From NCBI GenBank assembly GCA_019455045.1, contig JACFND010000005.1, positions 7,966 to 71,965 on the forward strand: DNA of 64,000 bases. The letters run 5' to 3'. Under the pieces are notes generated by a model. The model saw only the letters and a program-made list of their open reading frames with translations, was not told where the DNA came from and did not search any database. Origin of the DNA: Flavobacteriia bacterium. Its GTDB lineage: Bacteria; Bacteroidota; Bacteroidia; Flavobacteriales; Weeksellaceae. Shown here piece after piece: positions 21,407 through 30,526 of the stretch (the first letter of the stretch is position 1; every line of letters begins with the position of its first letter). Position numbers and translations under genes: made by a program.

Positions 21407-22159
21407 TTATTTAACCAAAACTCTGATACTGTGACTCACACCTGATACGCCTTTGAACGCCACCCAGTAGGTTCCGGCTGACAGTCCGTTCAAATCAAGC
21501 TGAGATTGTCCTTTGTTCATGCTGAGGTTTTTTACAACTCTGCCTTCAAGATTCAGAATCTGAACACTTGCATCTTCTTTGAGATTCACATTGGTAAATC
21601 CTTTGGCAACCGTAGGATATACTTCTGCGATTGATCTTGACTGGACATCGTTTACACCCATTCCGTCCTCATCATACAGATAAGTAAAGGTGAAGTCAGT
21701 TCCTTCAATCTCATTTCCTGCACCGTCTGTCTGAGCCATTCTTACGGTATATTGTGCAAGATTGGTGTCATCAAGATTGATGAAGTAATCAAACAAACCC
21801 CAATTTGAATTTGCATACATGATTCCTCCTTCGGTTACCGGATAGAACGATTCTGTGTTCAGCGGGAAGAAACAGTTTCCTGAAGGCCCGCCTATACAGA
21901 ACTGCGCCAGCGAACCGTCGGTATTCACCATTTCAACCACCTGACCTCTGATATAGATGTCATGAGAGGTTTCATTGGTTATAAACAAATGGAGTTTTGC
22001 CTCTTCAAGGGGATCTGCAAAGGTTCCGTGAACATTAAAAACAAAAGTGGTATTGTTTTCATACTCATGATCTTCAAGATCAGCTACTCTGTACTCTCTC
22101 TGTGCAAATACCGTAACTGCAAACAGGGTAAATACTGCGCTTAAAAATATTTTTTTCAT
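21407..22159 (-). CDS. T9SS-sorted secreted protein of unknown function
   Basis: 250 aa with a signal peptide (MKKIFLSAVFTLFAVTVFAQ) and a C-terminal type A T9SS sorting domain from about residue 185 (VYPTVAKGFTNVNL, NLEGRVVKNLS, GLSAGTYWVAF, ending RVLVK). The central part, about residues 25-175, has a beta-rich look with SHDIYIRG and GNCFFPLNT and no domain I recognise. It should pass the outer membrane and be attached or released at the surface. It starts eight bases after the Omp28 gene's stop, so the two are likely co-transcribed. Confidence 0.85.
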   Translation of the reverse strand: MKKIFLSAVFTLFAVTVFAQREYRVADLEDHEYENNTTFVFNVHGTFADPLEEAKLHLFITNETSHDIYIRGQVVEMVNTDGSLAQFCIGGPSGNCFFPLNTESFYPVTEGGIMYANSNWGLFDYFINLDDTNLAQYTVRMAQTDGAGNEIEGTDFTFTYLYDEDGMGVNDVQSRSIAEVYPTVAKGFTNVNLKEDASVQILNLEGRVVKNLSMNKGQSQLDLNGLSAGTYWVAFKGVSGVSHSIRVLVK

Positions 22160-22167
22160 CTTATTTC

Positions 22168-23859
22168 TTATTTAATAATTACTTTCTTGGTAACGACATT
22201 CTTGCCCGTCTGGATTTTCAGGATATAAGTACCGCTTGAAAGGCTGCTCAGATCCAGTACAGTTTTGTCTGAAGAAATCTTGTTGACAGTCTTAACCAGT
22301 CTTCCTGAAACATCATAAACATTTACATTGTCAATGTTCCTGCCGCTGACCAAATTCACGATTCCGCTTGTCGGGTTCGGATAAACACTTAACTCAACAG
22401 TTTGCTGATCGTTAACACCCAAAGCTCCTTTTGAGAATGCTTTTGTAAATCCTCCGCCGTAGTTTCCGTCAGACTCAATCAGCACATTTCCGTTTCCGTC
22501 AGCAAGTGAGATTGAAGCACCTCCATCGTTTCCGGTATCCAAAATTCTTAAGCTGTAGCAGTCGTTGCCCGGAAGTTCAATATCAATCTCATAAGTCTGA
22601 TTGTTACCGTATCCGTTGCCCTGCTTAATGGTCTGATTTGCTGAATTTTTGATGATCCATCTTGTCTGAACTCCTTTGTTGTCGGTGTTAATGGTCAAAA
22701 CCAGATTATTGGTTTCAGCATCCGGAGCACTCAGGAATTCCATTGACATAGCGTCATTTGCCGGATTCTGGTCGCCGTTTAGGATTTTGATATTCAAATC
22801 GTTGTTTGACTGAAGATTGAAAGTTACTTCAGGAAGATCAATGGTCACTGTGTGAAGTGAACTCAGTGAACCGGTCCAGTTGTATACATGAGCCTCACCG
22901 TTGATTTTGTATTCAATATCCATTTCTGTAATTGTGTTTTCACCATTGTTTTGAATGGTTACTGTCGGTGCAATTTCATTTGTACAGGTTCTGTCCACAT
23001 TGCTGATTTCCATAATTCCTGCGTCATGCTGATATTCAAGACCAAGAAGTGCAGGGAAAGTTCCGTTTCCGCTGATAATTTCCTGATGGGTTTCTGTCAT
23101 AAAGACTACGATTTCCATATCCGGAAGTATAGCCGGAATTCCGTTGTAGTTTGCAGGAATTGTATAGGTATAAGTTTTGTCTATAAACGAACCTGCAGAA
23201 GTGGTACTGATGGTTTCACCCCACTGTCCTGTAATCAGATCCACCAATCGGCGCATGTGGTTGTAGTTGCTACCCTGACCGCCGCCTGTCTGAGGACCCT
23301 TGGTGTTGTTCTGAAGCAGCGCAACATTCAAAAGGTTTGTAGATTCCGGGCTTGTTCCTGTATAATATGCTTCCACATGTACAGTCAAAAGTCTTGTGTC
23401 AATATCGATTGATGCTTCAACCGCCATATTCAGATAAGACGGTGTTCCGATAATTTCAAGTGCAGCTGATTTCCAGTTGTTTCTGTTCATTGCAGTGGTT
23501 CCTGAAGCTCCCTGTGATTTTCCCGGGAATACGTGTCTGTTCACTGTTGCAGCCGGATAACCGATCAATCCTGTCTGACCTGCAATTGCATTGCCCCAGG
23601 GTGTTCTGAAGTCAGGATCACCGCCGCTGGGTGCCGCATAACCTCCCTGGTGAATGTTGATTGCAAATGCGTTGCCCGGATTCTGACTCAGAATCTGCTC
23701 AGCAATCGCATGTCCTTCAGGACAATAAACGCAGTAGATTCCGGTAAATTCTTCCAAAATCGCCTTCTTGTTTTCGGGTGTAGTGCTTACGATTGTCTGG
23801 CCGTAAGCTGCCAGAGGGAATAATCCAACCAGCAGAAGTTTGGTAAAAAAATGTTTCAT
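22168..23859 (-). CDS. Omp28-related protein with thioredoxin-like CxxC and T9SS domain
   Basis: 563 aa. A signal peptide ends near residue 20 (AAYGQ). The Omp28-type domain follows with KAILEEFTGIYCVYCPEGH (CVYC active-site-like pair near residue 43) and YPAATVNRH, resembling a thioredoxin fold. A middle beta-sandwich region and a DNGNDGGASISL-type segment precede the C-terminal T9SS sorting domain (VYPNPTSGIVNLV, YDVSGRLVKTV, SGTYILKI). It is therefore a predicted surface protein with a dithiol centre. It is grouped with TlpA and another Omp28 lipoprotein. Enzymatic activity is unproven. Confidence 0.88.
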   Translation of the reverse strand: MKHFFTKLLLVGLFPLAAYGQTIVSTTPENKKAILEEFTGIYCVYCPEGHAIAEQILSQNPGNAFAINIHQGGYAAPSGGDPDFRTPWGNAIAGQTGLIGYPAATVNRHVFPGKSQGASGTTAMNRNNWKSAALEIIGTPSYLNMAVEASIDIDTRLLTVHVEAYYTGTSPESTNLLNVALLQNNTKGPQTGGGQGSNYNHMRRLVDLITGQWGETISTTSAGSFIDKTYTYTIPANYNGIPAILPDMEIVVFMTETHQEIISGNGTFPALLGLEYQHDAGIMEISNVDRTCTNEIAPTVTIQNNGENTITEMDIEYKINGEAHVYNWTGSLSSLHTVTIDLPEVTFNLQSNNDLNIKILNGDQNPANDAMSMEFLSAPDAETNNLVLTINTDNKGVQTRWIIKNSANQTIKQGNGYGNNQTYEIDIELPGNDCYSLRILDTGNDGGASISLADGNGNVLIESDGNYGGGFTKAFSKGALGVNDQQTVELSVYPNPTSGIVNLVSGRNIDNVNVYDVSGRLVKTVNKISSDKTVLDLSSLSSGTYILKIQTGKNVVTKKVIIK

Positions 23860-23904
23860 AATGATGTAATTTTGTGTGTTGTTTTAATTAAGTCCTCAAA
23901 TTTA

Positions 23905-25575
23905 CTAAAATGTTTTTACTAATGAAAGTGTAAAGCCGGTATTTTCAGGTACATACCTGCAAACTCCGCCCACACATATAAGTCCTCCGCGCTGACGGCC
24001 GTAATTGACCGCAACTCTCGTAGATTCTTTGGAATAGCTTCCGCCTACCATATAATAATGGAACCTCTTGTCTTTGTCATCATTTCCGTAGTTGTAATTG
24101 TCACCTACGTAAAAATTCCATTTTTGGTTCAAATTATACTCAACCAGTGCTGCCGCCCAATTCTTTTTGTCTCTTTTTGTCTGAAGATGCTGCAATTCGA
24201 AACGAACCGAATTGTTTGTATTGAATTTGTACAGAAAATCGCCGACCACCACATTTGCAATGATGTGTGAGTAGTTTCCGCCTTCAACGATCGCCTTGTC
24301 ATAATACTGATGCATATAGGTGATGATCGATGAAAATTTGGGTGTCCATTTTTTATTGATTTCAAAATTCACATCGTGAAAGAATTTACGCCCAAAATCA
24401 AAGAAATTGGTTTTGTAATTCATGTCATTGTCAAATTTTGCATTCAGCCCGTTCCAATAAGATGCATTCACCGCCAGTTTGGTACCGTACTGACCACCGA
24501 GTGCGGTTCCTTTCTTGAAATTATAGAATATATCTACCTGTCCGCCGATTTCACCAACCTCATGGGTGTTGAAATCAATGTTGGGCTGTGACTGATACAC
24601 ATATATATTGGTCAAAAGATAATCATGCTGTTTGGTGAGTGCAGGCAGATAATTGACAATGGCTTCGTTGTACGAATTCAATGCCGGATCGCTCATGTCT
24701 CTTTCACCGTAGATCCCCATATTTTCAAGTCTTCTGAAAGTAGTATTGATCCCAAAACCTTTGGTTGAATATCCGAGATTGAACAAAAACGCATTTCCGT
24801 CATAATACTTTTCAGAAGGCTGTCCCCCACTGATCAGCGGACGCTCTCCTTTGTAAACATATTCTGCATTTGCATAAATACCCGAATTGCCCGAATAACC
24901 CAGTCTTGCAGAATAATTGTTGTAATTCTGCGGAAAATCCTCAATCGGACCGGTGTATTTTTCATTCTGACCCACATAGCTGAATCCTGCAGTCACTGCA
25001 TTGGAAAGACTCTCTTTGTTAAACAGCCTCATCAGATTGGTTTCAATGTCCAATCCACCCAAAGTTCCTTCGGTTGTTTCAAATCCAAGTCTGTTTTTTC
25101 CGATCAAAGCTTTGATGGTTGTATAATCATTTGGCGTATAGGCAACCTTTACCCCTTTGATTGCATTGTTGATACCGATCTGACGGTCTTCCCAGCTTCT
25201 GAGAATCAAACCGCTGCCAAACTGCTCGTAAAAATAACCCGCGGTTATATCGAGCTGTTCGCCTTTATAGTTGATATAATAAGTGGCAATTTTATTGTCG
25301 TTGAACCGCGGCGAATAACCTTCCAGTGCTGTTGGCAGATAGGCTTCGTACTGAAGGCCTGCAGAAAATTTCCCGTAATTGTAATCAAGCCGTATGTAGT
25401 TATTTGACCGGAAAGGGTCTTTTGGCTGGTCAATTCCCAAGTCTTCATCTGACTGGTACCACTGCGAAGTGGATTCAATTCCTCCCGAAAAAGTTCCGCC
25501 TCCCACTTCAACCTGTCCAAATGCAGTTGCTGAAACCAAAAATACAGCCGTAAGTGTTCCTAATATTTTTCTCAT
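23905..25575 (-). CDS. DUF6029 family outer-membrane protein
   Basis: 556 aa with a signal peptide (cleavage near residue 20, TAFGQ) and a long series of amphipathic strands rich in Tyr, Gly and Asn, ending in TLSLVKTF with a terminal Phe. Segments such as GNFSGGIES-like starts, YEQFGSGLILRSWEDRQIGINNA and GVKVAYTPND fit the Bacteroidota DUF6029 family of porin-like barrels. It is located between the Omp28/T9SS gene and the TlpA gene, all leftward, so it may be the outer-membrane part of the same envelope system. Function of the family is not known to me. Confidence 0.85.
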   Translation of the reverse strand: MRKILGTLTAVFLVSATAFGQVEVGGGTFSGGIESTSQWYQSDEDLGIDQPKDPFRSNNYIRLDYNYGKFSAGLQYEAYLPTALEGYSPRFNDNKIATYYINYKGEQLDITAGYFYEQFGSGLILRSWEDRQIGINNAIKGVKVAYTPNDYTTIKALIGKNRLGFETTEGTLGGLDIETNLMRLFNKESLSNAVTAGFSYVGQNEKYTGPIEDFPQNYNNYSARLGYSGNSGIYANAEYVYKGERPLISGGQPSEKYYDGNAFLFNLGYSTKGFGINTTFRRLENMGIYGERDMSDPALNSYNEAIVNYLPALTKQHDYLLTNIYVYQSQPNIDFNTHEVGEIGGQVDIFYNFKKGTALGGQYGTKLAVNASYWNGLNAKFDNDMNYKTNFFDFGRKFFHDVNFEINKKWTPKFSSIITYMHQYYDKAIVEGGNYSHIIANVVVGDFLYKFNTNNSVRFELQHLQTKRDKKNWAAALVEYNLNQKWNFYVGDNYNYGNDDKDKRFHYYMVGGSYSKESTRVAVNYGRQRGGLICVGGVCRYVPENTGFTLSLVKTF

Positions 25576-25597
25576 GTGTCTCTAAAATTAATTCTGA

Positions 25598-26086
25598 TTA
25601 ATTGGAATGCTCCTTTATTTTTTCGAAAAACTCGTCTTCGGCTCCGGGCTGGTATCCCAAATGCTGATATACGATCTCACCGTTTTTCACAACCAGCGAA
25701 AAAGGAGGAGTTGAAAAATTCAACATTCTTTTCAGCTCATTGTTGGTGTCTAGCAGGATGTTAAAATCCCATCCCTTTCCGTTGACCATCGGACGCACTC
25801 TGTTGACGGTCTTTGAATCATCGATTGAAATCGCATAGAATTTGACACCTGTCTCTTCCACCCAGTCATCGATTACTTCGTTGATCGCATTCAGTTCAAG
25901 CATACAGGGACCGCACCAGGTTGCCCAAAACGAAATTGCAACCGGACCATCCTGACTCAGTGCTTTGATATCTACTTTGTTGCCGTCAAGATCGGACAAA
26001 ATCATATCCGGAAAACGGGATTCCTGACCGAACGAAAAGGAAACCGCTGCTGTAAGAAGCAGGATTGAAAATAATTTTTTTGCCAT
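25598..26086 (-). CDS. TlpA-family periplasmic thioredoxin
   Basis: 162 aa with a signal peptide (to about residue 20, SFGQ) and a thioredoxin-like domain: SFWATWCGPCMLELNAI carries the WCGPC active site, FYAISIDDS follows, and FSTPPFSLVVKNGEIV contains the cis-proline loop. It would reduce or isomerise disulfides in the periplasm. It opens the leftward cluster with DUF6029 and Omp28 genes, and a second Omp28-type gene is divergent. The start is supported by a minus-strand -7 match in the divergent promoter region. Confidence 0.93.
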   Translation of the reverse strand: MAKKLFSILLLTAAVSFSFGQESRFPDMILSDLDGNKVDIKALSQDGPVAISFWATWCGPCMLELNAINEVIDDWVEETGVKFYAISIDDSKTVNRVRPMVNGKGWDFNILLDTNNELKRMLNFSTPPFSLVVKNGEIVYQHLGYQPGAEDEFFEKIKEHSN

Positions 26087-26104
26087 AATTAATTAATTGT
26101 GTGT

Positions 26105-26131
26105 TAATTTTGCGCTAAATTAGCAAATTTA
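26105..26131. promoter_or_regulatory. Divergent -7 elements, TlpA versus Omp28 lipoprotein
   Basis: TAATTTTG on the plus strand (26105-26112) and TAAATTTG on the minus strand (26124-26131) face away from each other in the 57-base gap, pointing to coordinated divergent transcription. Confidence 0.6.
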
Positions 26132-26143
26132 GAATTTCTTTCT

Positions 26144-27274
26144 ATGAAAAAAATAAATAAACTAACACATCTTTTCATTTTAATGATTATGTCCGCCGGT
26201 CTGATGATCAGCTGCGGGACGGAGGAAGAAGTGGGCGACGCCTCACTTGATTTGATTTTGAGCAGCAGCTCAGTTCCTGTTGGAAGCGAAATCAGCTTTC
26301 AGCTTATGTCGAGTATCGACGGTGATGTAAGTGCTTCAAGTGCTTTTTATGTGAACGGTGTTGAAATCAACGGAAACACTTTTGTTCCGACTGAAGCCAA
26401 CGATCACAACGAAGTTTACGGTGTTTTTGACGGAAAAACCAGTGCGGTCAAGACTTTTTCATCAACCGATGTTATCCCGTCTGCCTACACCCAAAAGCTG
26501 TTGCTTGAGGATTATACCGGCACCTGGTGCGGATACTGTCCGAGGATGATTACCATCACAAACTATCTTACAGATTACAGCCCGAACATCATTCCGGTTG
26601 CAATCCATACACCCGGAAACCCTACAGATCCTTGGCTATATGAACATGCAGTAGAAATGATGAGTTCTGCTTTTTACAATACAGGAGGCGCACCGGCAGG
26701 TCAATTCAACCGGATTGTCAAAGTTGATCAAAATCAAAATGTGGCTCCCTGCCCGAATGACCGTCAGTTTTTCCATGATCAGGTTGATCCCTACCTGAAT
26801 CAAAATGCTCCGCTGGGATTGTCAATCAACTCTTCTTTGAGCGGAAACAACCTGACAATGAAAGTGAAAGTTGGCTTTGCGTCAGCCAATATTACAAATC
26901 CAAAACTGGTGGTTTATCTGATCGAAGACGGATTGTCTCACAATCAGGCAAATTATTTCAGCGGTTCAACCATCGTAAATTGCGATCCGGCATACAATTA
27001 TGCAAGTATGCCGAACCCGATCCCTGATTTTCCGCAGGAACACGTACTGCTGAAAGCATATACCGATATTTACGGTGACGCAATTCCTCAGGATGCAGTA
27101 GCAGAAGGTTCTGTCTGGTCCTGGGAAAGAACATATCCGCTTCCGTCAATTGTAACAAACGCACAAAATCTATCCATCGTTGCCTTTGTTCTTGGAAACG
27201 GAAATTCAATTCCGACAAACGGAGCACTCAACGTGCAAAGCGCAAAAGTCGGCACCAACCAGGATTTTGATTAA
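26144..27274 (+). CDS. Omp28-related lipoprotein with CGYC motif
   Basis: 376 aa. Hydrophobic signal and lipobox MISC near residue 24 predict a lipid anchor. After an immunoglobulin-like N-terminal part (about 30-115, LSSSSVPVGSEISFQL), the Omp28 domain starts with KLLLEDYTGTWCGYCPRM, containing WCGYC like a thioredoxin active site, followed by PVAIHTPGNP and GGAPAGQFNR. No T9SS domain. It is transcribed divergently from tlpA through a 57-base shared promoter region. A role in envelope thiol redox is inferred from motif and neighbours. Confidence 0.88.
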   Translation: MKKINKLTHLFILMIMSAGLMISCGTEEEVGDASLDLILSSSSVPVGSEISFQLMSSIDGDVSASSAFYVNGVEINGNTFVPTEANDHNEVYGVFDGKTSAVKTFSSTDVIPSAYTQKLLLEDYTGTWCGYCPRMITITNYLTDYSPNIIPVAIHTPGNPTDPWLYEHAVEMMSSAFYNTGGAPAGQFNRIVKVDQNQNVAPCPNDRQFFHDQVDPYLNQNAPLGLSINSSLSGNNLTMKVKVGFASANITNPKLVVYLIEDGLSHNQANYFSGSTIVNCDPAYNYASMPNPIPDFPQEHVLLKAYTDIYGDAIPQDAVAEGSVWSWERTYPLPSIVTNAQNLSIVAFVLGNGNSIPTNGALNVQSAKVGTNQDFD

Positions 27275-27294
27275 TTCAAAACATTACAAAATAC

Positions 27295-27323
27295 AAAAAG
27301 CCCGAAATGTTTCGGGCTTTTTT
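27295..27323 (+). terminator. Terminator of the Omp28 lipoprotein gene
   Basis: AAAAAGCCCGAAA pairs with TTTCGGGCTTTTT around a minimal loop, with the T-run in the right arm and beyond. Confidence 0.9.
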
Positions 27324-27384
27324 AATTCAAAAAATTAAAATAATCTCAGCCAAAGACCGTTTTAATTTCAGGTTGGCTGCGGAT

Positions 27385-28830
27385 ATGTCTTTTCGATTCT
27401 ATATACTGTCGGTTTTTGTGATTTTGACTGTCCGGTTAAAATCACAGGATCCTTATATCTTCAGCAACGACCCGTACAGCGGCATCAGTGCGGTTGGCAT
27501 CTCTCCCACCCAGCCGTTTCTGAATCCGAATCAGTGGGATCTCAATCTGATTTCAGAAGATGTTTTTATTCAAAATCGTTACGGTTATATTTCAAAATCA
27601 AGTCTGCTCGGTCTGGCCGGCGGTGATGTCAAAGAAGCAGATATCAAACACGGCATAACCGGCGAAAACACAAAGAAAGTCTGGGATTATTACAATCATG
27701 ACCAAACCGGATTTCATTTCAGTTCGGAACTGATGGGGCCTTCGTTTTCGTTTAATTTCAAATTGGGCGAAAGAAATTTTTCGGCCGGATTGTTTTCAAA
27801 ACTCAGAACACAGACTTCGATTGTCAAAGTCGATAATTATCTGAAATACACCAATCAGCAGATTGACGAGCCGGTGCTGTATAATCTCGGTGCTTTTGAA
27901 ACCTCTTTTATGAACTGGACAGAAATCGGTCTGAATCTCTCTGCCGATATTTTTCAGTCTTCAGAAAATTTCTGGGTGGTCGGCGTCAATCTGAAATATC
28001 TTTCCGGAAATGATGCCTATACAATCAAAAACCGTAAAAATGCGCTGATGAGACGAGAATTTGTTCCCGATCCTGAAGATTCAACCCGAAATATCAAAAA
28101 TCTGTATGTCTCAAATTTTGATGTTGAAGCTGCTTATTCGACCGGATATGATTTTGAAAATGACCGCTACAAATACAAAAAGAACGGAAAGGGTTTTGGC
28201 GTCGATATCGGTATGGCGGTGGTTGATTTTGGCGAATACGATCAGGCCTATAATTTCAAGATGGGTCTGAATCTGCTCGATGTCGGTTCGGTCACTTTTG
28301 ACGGTTTTGTACATCGGTTTATCGGTGATGATTTTCAGTACACCAACAATCCGGCGTTAGAAGTTGAATTTGAAAATCCGGAGCAGTTTGCACAGATTAT
28401 CAGTCAGGAAATATACGGTAATCCCGAACAGTCTCTGATTTCAAACGAATTCAAAATCGGTTTACCGACTGCGCTTCATTTCAATGTCAGCAAAAGCATT
28501 TCGGCAGAACAGTATTTGAGCCTCGACTGGATACAGCGCACACCGATTTTTGAAAACAGTCTGAGGCGCAGCAACATCATCAATCTGTCCTATCTGTATT
28601 CGATTCATAAAATGGCTTACGGTTTTTCGATTTCTGCTTATGAATATCAAAATCTTCAGTTTGGTGCATTTTTCAGATTCGGACCGCTGATTATCGGAAG
28701 TGAAAATGTATTGCCGATGCTGATTCCGCACAAAAAACTGCATGGCGCTGATTTTTATTTCGGACTGAAAATCTATCCGTTCAGAAATCGGGATATGGAA
28801 AGAAGGAGCCGTGAAAAGTGCAAATGCTGA
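27385..28830 (+). CDS. Predicted outer-membrane protein, DUF5723-like
   Basis: 481 aa from the ATG at 27385, whose N-terminus (FRFYILSVFVILTVRLKSQ) is a signal peptide; the longer frame from 27307 overlaps the preceding terminator. The mature protein has alternating beta-strand pattern with NPNQWDLNLISEDVFIQN, LNLSADIFQ, DYGEYD-like segments and conserved GFGVDIGM, resembling the DUF5723 group of outer-membrane proteins related to FadL/PorV-like barrels. The C-terminus ends in a basic tail rather than an aromatic residue. Its stop lies just before the convergent cinA stop. Family placement is tentative. Confidence 0.72.
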   Translation: MSFRFYILSVFVILTVRLKSQDPYIFSNDPYSGISAVGISPTQPFLNPNQWDLNLISEDVFIQNRYGYISKSSLLGLAGGDVKEADIKHGITGENTKKVWDYYNHDQTGFHFSSELMGPSFSFNFKLGERNFSAGLFSKLRTQTSIVKVDNYLKYTNQQIDEPVLYNLGAFETSFMNWTEIGLNLSADIFQSSENFWVVGVNLKYLSGNDAYTIKNRKNALMRREFVPDPEDSTRNIKNLYVSNFDVEAAYSTGYDFENDRYKYKKNGKGFGVDIGMAVVDFGEYDQAYNFKMGLNLLDVGSVTFDGFVHRFIGDDFQYTNNPALEVEFENPEQFAQIISQEIYGNPEQSLISNEFKIGLPTALHFNVSKSISAEQYLSLDWIQRTPIFENSLRRSNIINLSYLYSIHKMAYGFSISAYEYQNLQFGAFFRFGPLIIGSENVLPMLIPHKKLHGADFYFGLKIYPFRNRDMERRSREKCKC

Positions 28831-28831
28831 A

Positions 28832-30085
28832 TTATTTTTTCGAATGATTTTTGATAAATTCAATCACTTTCAGCATTGCCAGTTTTGAAACCTGAAGGAT
28901 GAAATCGTCTCTTTCGAGATAGGGAAAGAAATAATTTTTTGTCAAAACAGAATTTCCGTCGGTTACCGCAATCCAAACCGTTCCCACTTCCTTTCCGTCC
29001 TCTCCCTTTGCCGGGCCGGCCACACCGGTGGTTGAAACTGCGAGATCCGTATTCAGTTTTCTGACTGCAGATTTTGCCATTTCTGCGGCAACTTCTTCGC
29101 TGACAACCGTGTGTTTTTCAATCAGTTCTTTTGGAATTTCGAGCAGTGATTCTTTGATTTCTGTCGAATAGGAAACCACCGAACCCTTGTACCAGCCTGA
29201 ACTTCCGGGTACGGATGTGATCAGATGAGCTATCATTCCGCCGGTACAGCTTTCGGCGGTGGAGATCGTCAGTCCGGCTTCTTTCAGTTTGCTGCCAAGC
29301 ACTTCTTCGGTGGCACCGCTGACGGAAGAATCCAGATGATTTCCAAGCAGCGGAATCAGCTTTTCAACTTCGGTATCGATTTGTTTCTGAAGTTTGATTT
29401 TGTCATTGTCTTTGCCCGTAATCCTGAGTTTCACCTTTCCTCTTTCGGGCAGATAGGCAAGATGCAGATTTTCGGGCAAGTGATTTTCCCAATCCGAGAT
29501 TGCAATCGCCAACTGGCTTTCGGGAAAATTTGAAATCGCCAGAAAATGATGAATCACAAACGGAAGGTCAAATTTCTTCTGAAGTCTCGGGATCACTTCG
29601 ATTTTGATCAGATTTTTCATTTCGAAAGGAACTCCCGGCAGATTGATGATCACACAATTGTTGTATTCAGTCCAGATTCCCGGCGCGGTTCCAAGCGGAT
29701 TATGAAGCGCAGACGATTTTTTTGGCAGCAGCGCCTGGTCGTGATTCAGACCGTTCATCGGAAGATTGATTTTCTTTAATCTTTTCTCCAATTCTTCCAA
29801 AACCGATGGGTCAATTTCCATTTCGGAACCGATAAAATCGGCAAGCGCTTTTTTGGTCAGATCGTCATTGGTCGGACCGAGTCCGCCGGTCATGATGATC
29901 AGATCGCTGTCGGGACAAAGTTTCTGAAGGCTTTCAACAATCAGTGTATGCCGGTCATGAATTGAAATGATTTCATCGACTTCCAGACCGATCCGATTCA
30001 GCTGCTGTGCAATAAATGCCGAATTTGAATCTACAATCTGTCCAAAAAGGATTTCATCGCCAATGGTAACAATTCTGACTTTCAT
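28832..30085 (-). CDS. cinA: CinA family nicotinamide-nucleotide amidohydrolase
   Basis: 417 aa with two parts: an N-terminal molybdopterin-binding-like domain (MKVRIVTIGDEILFGQ, TGGLGPTNDDLTK) to about residue 170, and a C-terminal CinA/PncC amidase domain (STAESCTGGMIAHLI, SVVSYSTEIK, STTGVAGP). The enzyme class deamidates NMN in pyridine nucleotide recycling; the name derives from competence induction. Its promoter region and first 16 codons are duplicated 790 bases upstream (30826-30955), where a two-gene cassette is inserted between galE and cinA. The -7 match TAACTTTG is on the minus strand at 30126-30133. Confidence 0.95.
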   Translation of the reverse strand: MKVRIVTIGDEILFGQIVDSNSAFIAQQLNRIGLEVDEIISIHDRHTLIVESLQKLCPDSDLIIMTGGLGPTNDDLTKKALADFIGSEMEIDPSVLEELEKRLKKINLPMNGLNHDQALLPKKSSALHNPLGTAPGIWTEYNNCVIINLPGVPFEMKNLIKIEVIPRLQKKFDLPFVIHHFLAISNFPESQLAIAISDWENHLPENLHLAYLPERGKVKLRITGKDNDKIKLQKQIDTEVEKLIPLLGNHLDSSVSGATEEVLGSKLKEAGLTISTAESCTGGMIAHLITSVPGSSGWYKGSVVSYSTEIKESLLEIPKELIEKHTVVSEEVAAEMAKSAVRKLNTDLAVSTTGVAGPAKGEDGKEVGTVWIAVTDGNSVLTKNYFFPYLERDDFILQVSKLAMLKVIEFIKNHSKK

Positions 30086-30165
30086 AATTTTATTTGGATT
30101 TGACCAATCTCAGTTGCGGTTTAGCCAAAGTTAAGCAGAATCGGTGAATGTTTTTGAAAATCAAT
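30036..30165. repeat. 130-bp direct repeat, copy 1 (cinA start and leader)
   Basis: Covers the first 16 codons of cinA and the 80 bases upstream. It matches 30826-30955 in 126 of 130 positions without gaps. It contains the minus-strand -7 box TAACTTTG at 30126-30133. Confidence 0.97.
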
Positions 30166-30189
30166 TTTCGTGGTTTTCTCCCAATCTTT

Positions 30190-30525
30190 CTATTCCGCAA
30201 TCTGTAAATCTTTATTTAAAAGTTCAACACTGAAGTTCACTCTGGCTTTTAATGCGCCAAAAACTTTCAGGATTGTTTCCAGAGTTACATTTGTTGTATT
30301 GTTCTCAAGTTTGGAAATCTGAGCTCTTTGCACACCAATCAATTTCCCCAATTCTTCCTGAGTCAGATTTCTTTCAAGTCGAATTTTACGGATCAATTCT
30401 CCCAAGACTTCAAGCTGCAATTCCTGTTCGTATTTCATCCTTTTATCAGTTCCGATTTCACCAATAAATTCATCTTTTATCCGGTCAAAGGTATAGAGTT
30501 TCAGTTCTTCAAAAGTTTTGGTCAT
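30190..30525 (-). CDS. XRE/HigA-like helix-turn-helix protein
   Basis: 111 aa. A Cro/CI-type HTH spans about residues 44-100 (ELIRKIRLERNLTQEELGKLIGVQ, shown in part: NLTQEELGKLIG, RAQISKLENN, TLETILKVFGAL), as in HigA-type antitoxins and small repressors. The N-terminal 40 residues are charged and may contact a partner. It starts one base after the stop of a small membrane-protein gene, so the two are an operon. No HigB-type toxin is adjacent; whether the membrane protein is the partner is unknown. The pair sits in a repeat-flanked insertion. Confidence 0.88.
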   Translation of the reverse strand: MTKTFEELKLYTFDRIKDEFIGEIGTDKRMKYEQELQLEVLGELIRKIRLERNLTQEELGKLIGVQRAQISKLENNTTNVTLETILKVFGALKARVNFSVELLNKDLQIAE

Positions 30526-30526
30526 T

